DNA of 64,000 bases from Mesorhizobium qingshengii (GTDB taxonomy: Bacteria; Pseudomonadota; Alphaproteobacteria; Rhizobiales; Rhizobiaceae). Shown here piece by piece: positions 18,208 to 25,889 of this stretch. The notes beneath the pieces are model-generated. The model was given only the letters and a program-made list of their open reading frames with translations, did no database searches and had not been told where the DNA came from. The stretch lies in assembly GCF_027563465.1 (NCBI RefSeq), contig NZ_JAPFQA010000014.1:1-64000 (forward strand). Reading direction: 5' to 3'. Each line of letters opens with the position of its first letter. The stretch's first letter is position 1. A program made the position numbers and the translations under genes.

Positions 18208-19530
18208 TTGTTTAAGCGCATACTCCGTATCTTTCTCATCGTTCTGGTCCTGGCCGTGCTCATTGTCGTGGTCGGCGGCATTGTCGGCTTCAACTTCCTG
18301 CGCGACAACGGCATCAAGCAGTATTTCGCCTCGATGAAACCGCCGGCGGCGACCGTGTCGACGACGATCGCCAAGCCGTCGAGCTGGACGCCGGGCGTCG
18401 AGGCGATCGGTACGGTCAAGGCGGTGCGCGGTGTCGACCTGACGGTTGAGACCACCGGCATCGTCAAGGACATCCTTTTCCATGCCAACCAGAAGGTGGC
18501 GGCCAACGCGATCCTGCTGCAGCTTGACGACGCCGTCGAGCGCGCCGATCTCGACGCGCAGAAGGCGCAGGCCGCGCTCGATCAGACATCGCTGGCCCGC
18601 GCCATCGAACTGACCAAGCGTGGCGTCGGTTCCGACAGCACGCTGGACACCGCGCGTGCGGCGGCCTCGGCCTCGGCGTCCCAGGTCACCAAGCTGCAGG
18701 CGGTGCTCGAGCAGAAGCAGTTGACGGCGCCTTTCGGCGGCACGGTGGGCATTCCGAAGATCGACATCGGCCAGTATCTGGCGCCCGGCACCGCCGTGGT
18801 GACGCTGCAGGATCTCGACACGATGCGGGTCGATTTCTCGGTCCCCGAACAACAGCTGCCGCTGCTCGAGATCGGCCAGACGGTTCGACTGGGCCTCGGT
18901 GGTGGGGATATGCCGTTTGCCGGCGCCATTCGCGGCATCGACCCGAAAATCGACGCGACCAGCCGGCTGGTGAATATCAGGGCGGAAGTCGCCAATCCCG
19001 ACGGCAAGCTGACCCCTGGCCAGTTCGTGCAGGTGCGTGTCGAACTGCCCGAAGAGCAGAACGTGCTGACGCTGCCGCAGACGGCGCTGACCACGAGCCT
19101 CTATGGCGACTATATATTCGTGGTGCAGCCGGCAAAGCCAGCCAATGCGCCTGCGCAGACAGCCCAGCCGGAAGAAAAGCCCGCCGCGCCGGCGGCCGGC
19201 AAGTCGGCGGACACCAAGCCAGCAGACGCCATGAAACCGGCGGCCGATGCCGTGAAGCCTGCCGCCGACGCGGCCAAGCCCGCCGACAAGGCGGCCGCCG
19301 ATGCGGACAAGCCGGCGGCGGAAGGTGAGAAGCCTGTCCTGGTGCTGTCGCAGGTGTTCGTCAAGCCTGGCCGCCGCAATGAAGGCATGGTCGAGATCAT
19401 CGAGGGACTGAAGGCAGGCGACGAAGTCGTCACCGCCGGACAGAACCGTCTCTTCAATGGCATGTCCGTCGCCGTCGACAACACCATCGACCCGACCAAA
19501 TCGGCGAACAAGCAGGCCGGTCAGCAATGA
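18208..19530 (+). CDS. RND efflux periplasmic adaptor (membrane fusion protein)
   Basis: About 440 residues. A hydrophobic anchor follows the start (FKRILRIFLIVLVLAVLIVVVGGIVG), then barrel-sandwich/lipoyl half motifs (GTVKAVRGVDLTVETTGIVKDILFHANQKV, LTAPFGGTVGIPKIDIGQYL), a short helical hairpin and a beta-barrel. TTG at 18208, with GAGGGG 7 bases before it, is the likely start; an ATG at 18133 would add a poorly fitting leader. Codons for about 310-380 are a low-complexity insertion of repeated KPA/DAxKPA units absent from ordinary AcrA-type adaptors. It connects the inner-membrane pump to an outer-membrane channel encoded elsewhere. Confidence 0.9.
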   Translation: MFKRILRIFLIVLVLAVLIVVVGGIVGFNFLRDNGIKQYFASMKPPAATVSTTIAKPSSWTPGVEAIGTVKAVRGVDLTVETTGIVKDILFHANQKVAANAILLQLDDAVERADLDAQKAQAALDQTSLARAIELTKRGVGSDSTLDTARAAASASASQVTKLQAVLEQKQLTAPFGGTVGIPKIDIGQYLAPGTAVVTLQDLDTMRVDFSVPEQQLPLLEIGQTVRLGLGGGDMPFAGAIRGIDPKIDATSRLVNIRAEVANPDGKLTPGQFVQVRVELPEEQNVLTLPQTALTTSLYGDYIFVVQPAKPANAPAQTAQPEEKPAAPAAGKSADTKPADAMKPAADAVKPAADAAKPADKAAADADKPAAEGEKPVLVLSQVFVKPGRRNEGMVEIIEGLKAGDEVVTAGQNRLFNGMSVAVDNTIDPTKSANKQAGQQ

Positions 19531-22500
19531 GCTTTTCCGATCTCTTCATTCGCCGGCCTGTCCTTTCCACGGTCCTTGCCTGCATGATCCTGCTCCTGGG
19601 CTTCCAGGGCATCTTCAACCTGTCGATCCGGCAGTATCCGAAGGTTGACGAAACGGCGATCACCATCACGACGGCCTATCCGGGTGCCAGCGCCGACCTG
19701 ATCCAGGGCTTCATTTCCGCCCCGATCGCGCGCGCCGTCGCCTCGACCGAGAACATCGACTACGTCACCTCGTCGAGCCGGCCGTCCTCCAGCACCGTGA
19801 CGGTGCAGATGAAGCTCGGCTCCAACCCGGACGTCGCGCTCACCGAAGTGCTGTCCAAGGTCCAGGGCGTGCGCGGCACCTTGCCGGATGCCGCCAAGGA
19901 CCCGGTCATCGTCAAGGGCACCGGCCAGCAGTTCGCGATGATGTACATCTCGATGCAGAATCCGAACATGACGAAGGAGCAGCTGACCGAGTATATCGAA
20001 CGCGTCATCAGGCCACGCATGTCGACGGTCGAAGGCGTCGCCGACGTGCAGATCTTCGGCGCGCAGGAATACTCGATGCGTGTCTGGATCGATCCGGTCA
20101 AGCTTGCCGCGCGCGGCGTGACGGCATCGGACGTGCTGACGGCGATCAACAATTCCAACTTCCTGTCAGCGCCCGGCAACACCCAGAACGAGTATGTCGT
20201 CTCCTCGGTCACCGTCCGCTCGACGCTGCAGACGCCGGAGGCGTTCGCCGAGCTGCCGCTGCGCTCGACCGACGGCAATGTGGTGCGCTTGCGCGACGTG
20301 GCGCGCGTCGAACTCGCCGCCGCCAACACCGATACCAGGGTCAGCTTCAACGGCAAGCCCGGTACCTTCCTCGCCATCTTCCCGACCCCGGCAGCAAATC
20401 CGCTGACCACGGCGGCGGCGCTCACCAGGCTCGTGCCGCAAATTCAGGAGACGCTGCCGAAAGGCATGACGATCGAGGTCGTCTACGATGCGACCGGGCA
20501 GATCAGCGCCTCGATCGACGAAGTGTTCAAGACCATCGCCGAAGCGGTTGCCATCGTCGTCGTCGTCATCCTGCTGTTCCTTGGCTCTTTCCGGTCGGTG
20601 ATGATGCCGATCATCACCATCCCGCTGTCGCTGATCGGCGTCTGCTTCCTTTTGTTTGCGGTGGGTTATTCGATCAACCTTCTGTCCCTGCTGGCCATGG
20701 TGCTGGCGATCGGCCTCGTCGTCGACGACGCCATCGTGGTGGTGGAGAACATCCATCGCCACATGGAGGAAGACCACATGTCGCCGATGCAGGCGGCATT
20801 CAGCGGCATGCGCGAAATCGCGTCGGCCATCGTCGCCATGACGATGACGCTGGCGGCCGTGTTCGCGCCGCTGGCCTTCACCGGCGGCCTGACCGGCGCC
20901 CTGTTCCGTGAATTCGCGGTCACGCTCGCCGGCTCGGTGGTGCTGTCGGGTGTCATCGCCATCACCATCACCCCGATGATGTCCGCACGCCTCCTGAAGG
21001 CCGGCACGCCTGGCCGTTTCCAGCGCATTGTCGACGGCACCTTCGCACGGGTCGAGCATGTCTATGAGCGAGCCGTCACCGGCTCGCTGAACTATCGTCC
21101 GTTGACCCTGATCATCGTGCTTGCGCTTGTCGGCGTCACCGGCTTCATGTTCACGAAGACCTCGACCGAACTGGCGCCGGAAGAGGACCAAGGCTTTCTG
21201 CTGTCGATCGTGACAGCGCCGCGCTATGCGACGTCCGATTACACCGAGACGTACGTCAACCAGATTCTCGGCCTGGTGAAGGACATTCCGGAGACGCGGG
21301 CGCAGTTCTCGGCCGTCGCCTTCGGTGGTCAGACAAACAGCGCCTTCGTTGGCTTTGCCTTCAAGGACTGGGCGGAACGCAAGCGCAATTCGAAGGAACT
21401 GCAGGCCGACATTACCGGGCGCCTCGCCAAGGTGGCGGGTGTCCAGGCCTTCGTCTTCGCGCCGCCGACGCTGCCGGGCTCCGGTGGCGGCCTGCCCATC
21501 GCTATGGTGGTGCGTTCGACCGGCGACGCTTCCGAGGTCTACGAGGCGGCCGAGCAGATCAAGAACAAGGCGCAGGCCTCCGGCCGCTTCATCGTCGTGC
21601 AGAATTCAATGGCCTATGACGCGCCGCAGGTGACGGTAACCATCGACCGTGACCGCGCCGCGGCGCTGAACCTGCCGATCGCCGATATCGGGCGGACGCT
21701 AACGTTGCTGGTCGGCGGCGCCGAAGTGGCGCAGTTCGACCGCGACTCCAACAGCTACGACATCATCCCGCAGGTGCCGCAGGAGTTCCGCGACAATCCC
21801 GAAAAGCTGGGCCAGTACTTCGTGCGCAGCGTGACGGGCGAGATGGTGCCGCTGTCGGCGGTGGTGAAGATTTCGACCAATGCGTCGCCGGCCGCGATCG
21901 AGCAGTTCAACCAGCTGAATTCGGCGACGATTTCCGCGTTGCCGTTGCCCGGCGTCACCACCGGCGATGGATTGAAAGCCCTCGAGGACATCGCCAAGGA
22001 GAGCCTGCCCGACACCTTCTTCATCGACTACTCGGGCCAGTCCAGGCAGGAGAAGGAACAGGGCAACACCATCCTGATCGCCTTTGCCGCCGCCGTTCTC
22101 GTCATCTATCTGGTGCTGGCGGCGCAGTTCGAGAGCTTCCGCGACCCGCTGATCATCATGATGGCGGTGCCGCTGTCCATCTTCGGTGCGATCGTGCCGC
22201 TCAATCTGGGTCTGGGCACGCTCAATATCTACACGCAGGTCGGCCTGATCACGCTGATCGGCCTGATCACCAAGCACGGCATTCTGCTGGTCGAGTTCGC
22301 CAACCAGCAGCGCGAAATCCATGGCATGCGGCGGCGCGACGCCATCATCGCCTCGGCCAAGGTGCGCCTGCGGCCGATCCTGATGACGACGGCGGCGATG
22401 GCGCTTGGTGTGGTGCCGCTGATCGTTTCCAGTGGCGCGGGAGCCGCGGCCCGCTATTCGATGGGCCTGGTCATCTTCACCGGCATCCTGGTCGGCACCA

Positions 22501-22610
22501 TCTTCACGCTCTTTGTCGTGCCCATGTTCTACACGTTCATCGCCAGCAAGGACCTGCCTCATCTAGCTGAGAAGCCGGATCCCAAGCTGATGCCGGCACT
22601 GCCGAACTAG
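19527..22610 (+). CDS. RND multidrug efflux transporter (HAE1 family)
   Basis: 1027 residues, full length for AcrB/MexB relatives, with twelve membrane helices and two large periplasmic loops. FIRRPVLSTVLACMILLLG opens helix 1; VLAIGLVVDDAIVVVENIHR in helix 4 carries the adjacent aspartates of the proton relay; GLITLIGLITKHGILLVEFAN marks helix 10. ATG overlaps the adaptor stop by four bases. A proton-driven exporter of drugs or hydrophobic compounds. No outer-membrane factor gene follows, so it probably shares a TolC-like channel. Confidence 0.94.
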   Translation: MSFSDLFIRRPVLSTVLACMILLLGFQGIFNLSIRQYPKVDETAITITTAYPGASADLIQGFISAPIARAVASTENIDYVTSSSRPSSSTVTVQMKLGSNPDVALTEVLSKVQGVRGTLPDAAKDPVIVKGTGQQFAMMYISMQNPNMTKEQLTEYIERVIRPRMSTVEGVADVQIFGAQEYSMRVWIDPVKLAARGVTASDVLTAINNSNFLSAPGNTQNEYVVSSVTVRSTLQTPEAFAELPLRSTDGNVVRLRDVARVELAAANTDTRVSFNGKPGTFLAIFPTPAANPLTTAAALTRLVPQIQETLPKGMTIEVVYDATGQISASIDEVFKTIAEAVAIVVVVILLFLGSFRSVMMPIITIPLSLIGVCFLLFAVGYSINLLSLLAMVLAIGLVVDDAIVVVENIHRHMEEDHMSPMQAAFSGMREIASAIVAMTMTLAAVFAPLAFTGGLTGALFREFAVTLAGSVVLSGVIAITITPMMSARLLKAGTPGRFQRIVDGTFARVEHVYERAVTGSLNYRPLTLIIVLALVGVTGFMFTKTSTELAPEEDQGFLLSIVTAPRYATSDYTETYVNQILGLVKDIPETRAQFSAVAFGGQTNSAFVGFAFKDWAERKRNSKELQADITGRLAKVAGVQAFVFAPPTLPGSGGGLPIAMVVRSTGDASEVYEAAEQIKNKAQASGRFIVVQNSMAYDAPQVTVTIDRDRAAALNLPIADIGRTLTLLVGGAEVAQFDRDSNSYDIIPQVPQEFRDNPEKLGQYFVRSVTGEMVPLSAVVKISTNASPAAIEQFNQLNSATISALPLPGVTTGDGLKALEDIAKESLPDTFFIDYSGQSRQEKEQGNTILIAFAAAVLVIYLVLAAQFESFRDPLIIMMAVPLSIFGAIVPLNLGLGTLNIYTQVGLITLIGLITKHGILLVEFANQQREIHGMRRRDAIIASAKVRLRPILMTTAAMALGVVPLIVSSGAGAAARYSMGLVIFTGILVGTIFTLFVVPMFYTFIASKDLPHLAEKPDPKLMPALPN

Positions 22611-22616
22611 GGCAAT

Positions 22617-22658
22617 CCCGGGAAAAGTGTGTGGCGGGTTTTCCGTCCGGAATTGCAC
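22617..22658. repeat. Dispersed palindromic repeat (variant)
   Basis: CCCGGGAAAAGTGTGTGGCG followed by GGTTTTCCGTCCGGAATTGCAC. It belongs to the GTTTTCCGTCCGGAATTGC class of short rhizobial intergenic repeats, here directly after the RND pump gene. Confidence 0.55.
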
Positions 22659-22675
22659 AAGGACAGACGACAAAC

Positions 22676-22710
22676 AAAAAGAGGCCGGAAAATTCCGGCC
22701 TCTTTTTTTG
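22676..22710. terminator. Strong bidirectional Rho-independent terminator
   Basis: AAAAAGAGGCCGGAA, AATT, then TTCCGGCCTCTTTTTTT-type symmetry: a 10-base GC-rich stem flanked by A5 and T7. It separates the RND operon (plus) from the convergent L,D-transpeptidase gene (minus) and can serve both. Confidence 0.88.
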
Positions 22711-22813
22711 GCTGGGCTCGATACCGCCGGTTTGAGCCGCGCTCAATACCTCGGGACACTTTCCGGCGGGAGCCATGAGAGGCGCGCGGCGGCAGGCCGG
22801 CCTTCGCAGTCTG

Positions 22814-23275
22814 CTACTTGACGATGACAATGCTGGTGTTGGTCGGCCCGAACGTTTCGACAAGCTGATAGAAATCGGCGGCGTTGTCGGGATGCAGCCG
22901 CACGCAGCCATGCGAGGCCGGCTGGCCGAGACGCTTGATCGCGTAGGTGGCATGCACCGCATAGCCGCCGCTGAAGAAGACCGAGTGCGGCATCGGCGCG
23001 TTGTCGTACTTCTTCGAATACCACATCTCGTGCATGCGCGTCGGCTTGAACGAGCCGGTCGGCGTCACATGCGCCTTGTCGCCAGTGGAAACCTTCCACG
23101 CGAAGGTCGGCCGGCCATCGACCGAGACTTCCATGATCTGCTGTGACAGCGAAACGCGCGCCACGATCTTGTTGGCGGCGTGGGCAGCGCCTGAGCCGGC
23201 GCCGAACAGAAGTGCAGCCCCCGTCAGGGCGGCGGCGGTGATGTGGATGAGCTTGGCGGAAATGGCGGTGTGCAT
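22814..23275 (-). CDS. L,D-transpeptidase (YkuD domain), exported
   Basis: 153 residues. Signal peptide over residues 1-34 ending AAHAA. The YkuD domain holds H109 in VHATYAIKRLG and the catalytic S121-H-G-C124-V-R motif (ASHGCVRLHPDNA). It cross-links meso-diaminopimelate residues of peptidoglycan, or attaches proteins to it, in the periplasm. GAGGGA is 5 bases before the ATG; the longer frame up to 23617 has no support. A short single-domain version, typical of the many small YkuD proteins in rhizobia. Stands alone. Confidence 0.92.
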   Translation of the reverse strand: MHTAISAKLIHITAAALTGAALLFGAGSGAAHAANKIVARVSLSQQIMEVSVDGRPTFAWKVSTGDKAHVTPTGSFKPTRMHEMWYSKKYDNAPMPHSVFFSGGYAVHATYAIKRLGQPASHGCVRLHPDNAADFYQLVETFGPTNTSIVIVK

Positions 23276-23622
23276 GATGTCCCTCTCTCTGCCGGGCCTG
23301 GCCGGCTCCAATCGATCACCGCTTATCCCTGCGTCATGTTTCGGGCATATTTCGCAAATGCTCGTTTGTGTTTCGAATATGTTTCCCCTGGTTAACAAAC
23401 GGAACCGTTCGCGGCATTGAAAGGGAGGCCGAGACCATCCGTTGACGAGACCAGGGCCAGGAACACAGTGATTTGCCCGTAAACGAAAGTGCGATTTTCC
23501 TGCATACGAAAGAAACACCGTCAGTTTCGAAACCAAACTGCAACAAAGCGCGGCTTCAGGCGGCATGATCCGGAAACAGCGCGCCGTCAGAGTTGACGTA
23601 ACGAAAGCAGACGGCAACGACC
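23276..23622. other. Intergenic region without a recognisable gene
   Basis: 347 bases between the divergent transpeptidase gene and the next plus-strand frame. It is more AT-rich than its surroundings (GGTTAACAAACGG, repeated TTTCG motifs), consistent with promoters for both sides. I see no RNA gene, no clear operator and no credible coding frame. Confidence 0.5.
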
Positions 23623-23955
23623 ATGGGAACGAAATCGAACACGCAGTCCTGGTTTCTCAGGATCAGCATCGCGGCAGTAGCCATTGGCGGCGTCGGCACC
23701 ATCGCCGGCAGTCCGGCTGGCAAGCTCGCGGCGATGACCTCGAGCGAAGTTTCAACCCTGCACGCCGCCCTGTCTTTCGCCACGGTCTGGATTGTTTCCA
23801 GCCTGCGCATCACCCGGCTCAAGGCCCTCTGGCGGGTCGGCCTTCGGCTGATGAGAATGCGCGGCCCCTCCGGCTACTTGCTGCCGAGAGGACCGAGTGC
23901 CCGCGCCGCGATGGGGGGCTCCACCGGCGGCGCGGGCACTTCGGAGGCTTCCTGA
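23623..23955 (+). CDS. Hypothetical small membrane protein
   Basis: Open frame of 110 residues with one or two hydrophobic segments (WFLRISIAAVAIGGVGTIAG; LHAALSFATVWIVSSLRI) and a basic, glycine-rich tail. No family recognised. No convincing ribosome binding site precedes the ATG, and an overlapping frame starting at 23565 is equally long, so this may not be a real gene. It lies 40 bases before a better-supported small exported protein. Confidence 0.35.
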   Translation: MGTKSNTQSWFLRISIAAVAIGGVGTIAGSPAGKLAAMTSSEVSTLHAALSFATVWIVSSLRITRLKALWRVGLRLMRMRGPSGYLLPRGPSARAAMGGSTGGAGTSEAS

Positions 23956-23995
23956 AGCGACCTGCAACACATTCATTTTTTGGGGAATTGCTACA

Positions 23996-24163
23996 ATGAA
24001 AACGAAATTCGCAGCTTCGGTGCTTTCCGCACTGCTTTACGCTCAGGGCCTGCTCGGCTTTGCCGGCCTCGCCACCGTGCTCCTCAGGGACCGCGCCCAT
24101 GCCAGCGAACTCACCATGGGCAACGGCATGCCCATGGGGCCATCGCTTCTCGTGGTGCGCTAA
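23996..24163 (+). CDS. Small exported hypothetical protein (55 aa)
   Basis: 55 residues: a signal-peptide-like start (MKTKFAASVLSALLYAQGLLGFAGLA) followed by a short methionine- and glycine-rich tail (MGNGMPMGPSLLVVR). GGGGAA lies about 10 bases upstream of the ATG. No family recognised. Its context suggests nothing specific; the neighbour is the minus-strand regulator at 24233. Real gene probable but not certain. Confidence 0.45.
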   Translation: MKTKFAASVLSALLYAQGLLGFAGLATVLLRDRAHASELTMGNGMPMGPSLLVVR

Positions 24164-24232
24164 GCTTCGGCGGCATCGGGCCAAGTGGAAAATCCGATGC
24201 TCAGCCAGGGAAATAGCGCGAGCGCCCGGCCG

Positions 24233-24919
24233 TCAGTCGTCGAATTGCCGCGGCGGATCGAACCGGTAACCGGCGCCGCGGATGGTGATGATGGTCTCGG
24301 TATCGAGCTTGCGGCGCAGCCGCACGATGCGCGAATCGATCGAGCGGTCGAAGGCGTCGGCGTTTTCGGCTGGCGCCGCGGCGATGATGTCGTCACGCGT
24401 CAGCACCTTGCGCGGACTGGCCAGGAACAGCCTGAGCAGCGCCACCTGACCCGGCGAAAGCTGCTCCTCCGTGCCGGAGCGATGCATGACCATGGCCGAC
24501 CTCAGATCGACGGTCGCATTTTCCAGCACAATCAATTCCTGGGCGGGCCTGCCGCGCCGCGCCAGCAGGCCGCCGACACGGGCGGCGAGTTCCCTGACAT
24601 TGAGCGGGCTTTCGACGACGTCTGCCGCACCCAGTTCGAGTGCCAGCACCTTGTCGACAAGATCGGCCGGCCGGCAGATCAGGATGAAATCCGGCCCGTC
24701 CTCGCCGCCATGGCGCCGCAGCAGATCACGCCCTTCCGCCTGGCTGAGGCTGTCGCCAACGACGACGACCTCGATGCCTTTCCCCGAGAGCAGCGATTCG
24801 GCCTCCCACGGCTGCCGCGCCTGACGCACATCGTGGCCACGCCGCTCGAGATGGTCGGCGAGTTCGGTCGCGATCACTTCGGCTACGGAAACAAGCGCGA
24901 TGACGGATCGTGCGGCCAT
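24233..24919 (-). CDS. OmpR-type winged-helix regulator with degenerate receiver domain
   Basis: 228 residues. The C-terminal winged helix is intact (LSPGQVALLRLFLASPRKVLTRDDIIAAAP ... VRLRRKLDTETIITIRGAGYRF). The N-terminal domain has receiver fold and length but lost the phosphorylation residues: the acidic pair after strand 1 is replaced (VIALVSVAEV), the acceptor aspartate position reads VVVVGDSLSQAEG with glycine aligned to it, and the switch lysine is missing (VVESPLNVREL instead of KPF). It is therefore likely a phosphorylation-independent regulator. ATG at 24919 preferred over a TTG three codons earlier. Divergent from an intact response regulator and 94 bases from it. Confidence 0.82.
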   Translation of the reverse strand: MAARSVIALVSVAEVIATELADHLERRGHDVRQARQPWEAESLLSGKGIEVVVVGDSLSQAEGRDLLRRHGGEDGPDFILICRPADLVDKVLALELGAADVVESPLNVRELAARVGGLLARRGRPAQELIVLENATVDLRSAMVMHRSGTEEQLSPGQVALLRLFLASPRKVLTRDDIIAAAPAENADAFDRSIDSRIVRLRRKLDTETIITIRGAGYRFDPPRQFDD

Positions 24920-25012
24920 GTTTTCCAACCGTTCCCTTGCAACCAGATATGAGTGCTGGACATCATGTTTATACCCAATCTACTTTCCACTGAAAGTGGG
25001 AGCGAGGGCATC

Positions 25013-25738
25013 GTGCGGGCAAGAATTGTCATCGTCGAGGACGAGCCCGACCTGAGGGACGCGGTCGCCGAATATCTTGGCGCCGCCGGCTTTGACACGG
25101 TCACCGCTGAAAGCGCTGCCGCGGCACGGACGCTGCTCGAAACGCAGTCGTTCCATCTTGCCATTCTCGACATCGCCATGCCGGGCGAGGACGGCCTCTC
25201 GCTCGGCCGCTGGCTGCGCTCGCGGCTGCCGATCGGCATCATCTACGCGACCGCAGCCGGCACCGCGCTCGACCGCATCGTCGGGCTGGAACTCGGTGCC
25301 GACGACTACATCGTCAAGCCATACGAATTGCGCGAGGTGCTGGCGAGGGTCCGCAGTGTGCTGCGCCGCGTCCCGCAGCCGGCGGAGTTGCAGGACAAGA
25401 AGGCCAGGACGGACCGCCGTTCCGTTGCTTTCGGTCCCTTCCAGGCCGATCTCGACGGCAGGCTGGTCACCGGCGCCAACGGGGCGGTGATCGACATGGC
25501 CAAGAGCGAATTCGACGTGCTGGAGGTTTTTCTGACCCGCGCCAACCGGCTGCTGACGCGGGCTGCGATCTCCGAGGCGATCGGCTTCACCGAGGATCCC
25601 GAATCGTCCCGCGCGGTCGACATTCGCATCATGCGCCTGAGGAAGAAGATCGAGACCGACCCGGCCAACCCGAAATTCCTGCGCACAGTGCGCGGTGAAG
25701 GCTATATCTTCTCGTTGCCGGCCGGCGACGGCAACTGA
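25013..25738 (+). CDS. OmpR-family response regulator
   Basis: 241 residues from GTG at 25013, which has GAGGG 5 bases upstream and gives the standard MRARIVIVEDEPDLRD start. The receiver is complete: E9/D10/E11 pocket, phospho-acceptor D53 (LAILDIAMPGEDG), T80, K102 (DDYIVKPYELRE). The C-terminal winged helix ends KIETDPANPKFLRTVRGEGYIF. The hybrid kinase 110 bases downstream is the natural partner candidate, though that kinase has its own receiver. Divergent from the degenerate-receiver regulator. Confidence 0.9.
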   Translation: MRARIVIVEDEPDLRDAVAEYLGAAGFDTVTAESAAAARTLLETQSFHLAILDIAMPGEDGLSLGRWLRSRLPIGIIYATAAGTALDRIVGLELGADDYIVKPYELREVLARVRSVLRRVPQPAELQDKKARTDRRSVAFGPFQADLDGRLVTGANGAVIDMAKSEFDVLEVFLTRANRLLTRAAISEAIGFTEDPESSRAVDIRIMRLRKKIETDPANPKFLRTVRGEGYIFSLPAGDGN

Positions 25739-25850
25739 GCCGCGCAACGGCCTGGTGAAGGTTTGGCGTTCGGCAGACCTTGGCGGTCCCCGCGCCGGGA
25801 ATTTCAAATCCAGACCCACCAAATTCCAAAATTTGCTAAGGTGGATCTCG

Positions 25851-25889
25851 ATGACGGCTGACCATGACTGCTCACCATGACCGCTGACG
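25851..25889 (+). repeat. Three tandem 13-base repeats forming a mini-ORF leader before the hybrid kinase
   Basis: ATGACGGCTGACC, ATGACTGCTCACC and ATGACCGCTGACG, each opening with ATG and, because the period is 13, each in a different frame. The Shine-Dalgarno (AAGGTGG at 25838-25844) serves the first ATG, whose 9-codon frame (MTADHDCSP) stops with a TGA overlapping the third ATG, the kinase start. This looks like translational coupling through a leader peptide. Confidence 0.55.

Noticed and set aside
18082..19527. 481-codon minus-strand frame opposite the RND adaptor
   Set aside because: Shadow frame; repeats in it mirror the KPA repeats of the adaptor and no independent start signal is seen.
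23565..23999. 144-codon frame overlapping the small hypothetical at 23623
   Set aside because: Arg/His-rich translation typical of an out-of-frame reading; the other frame has hydrophobic segments and fits slightly better, though it too is doubtful.
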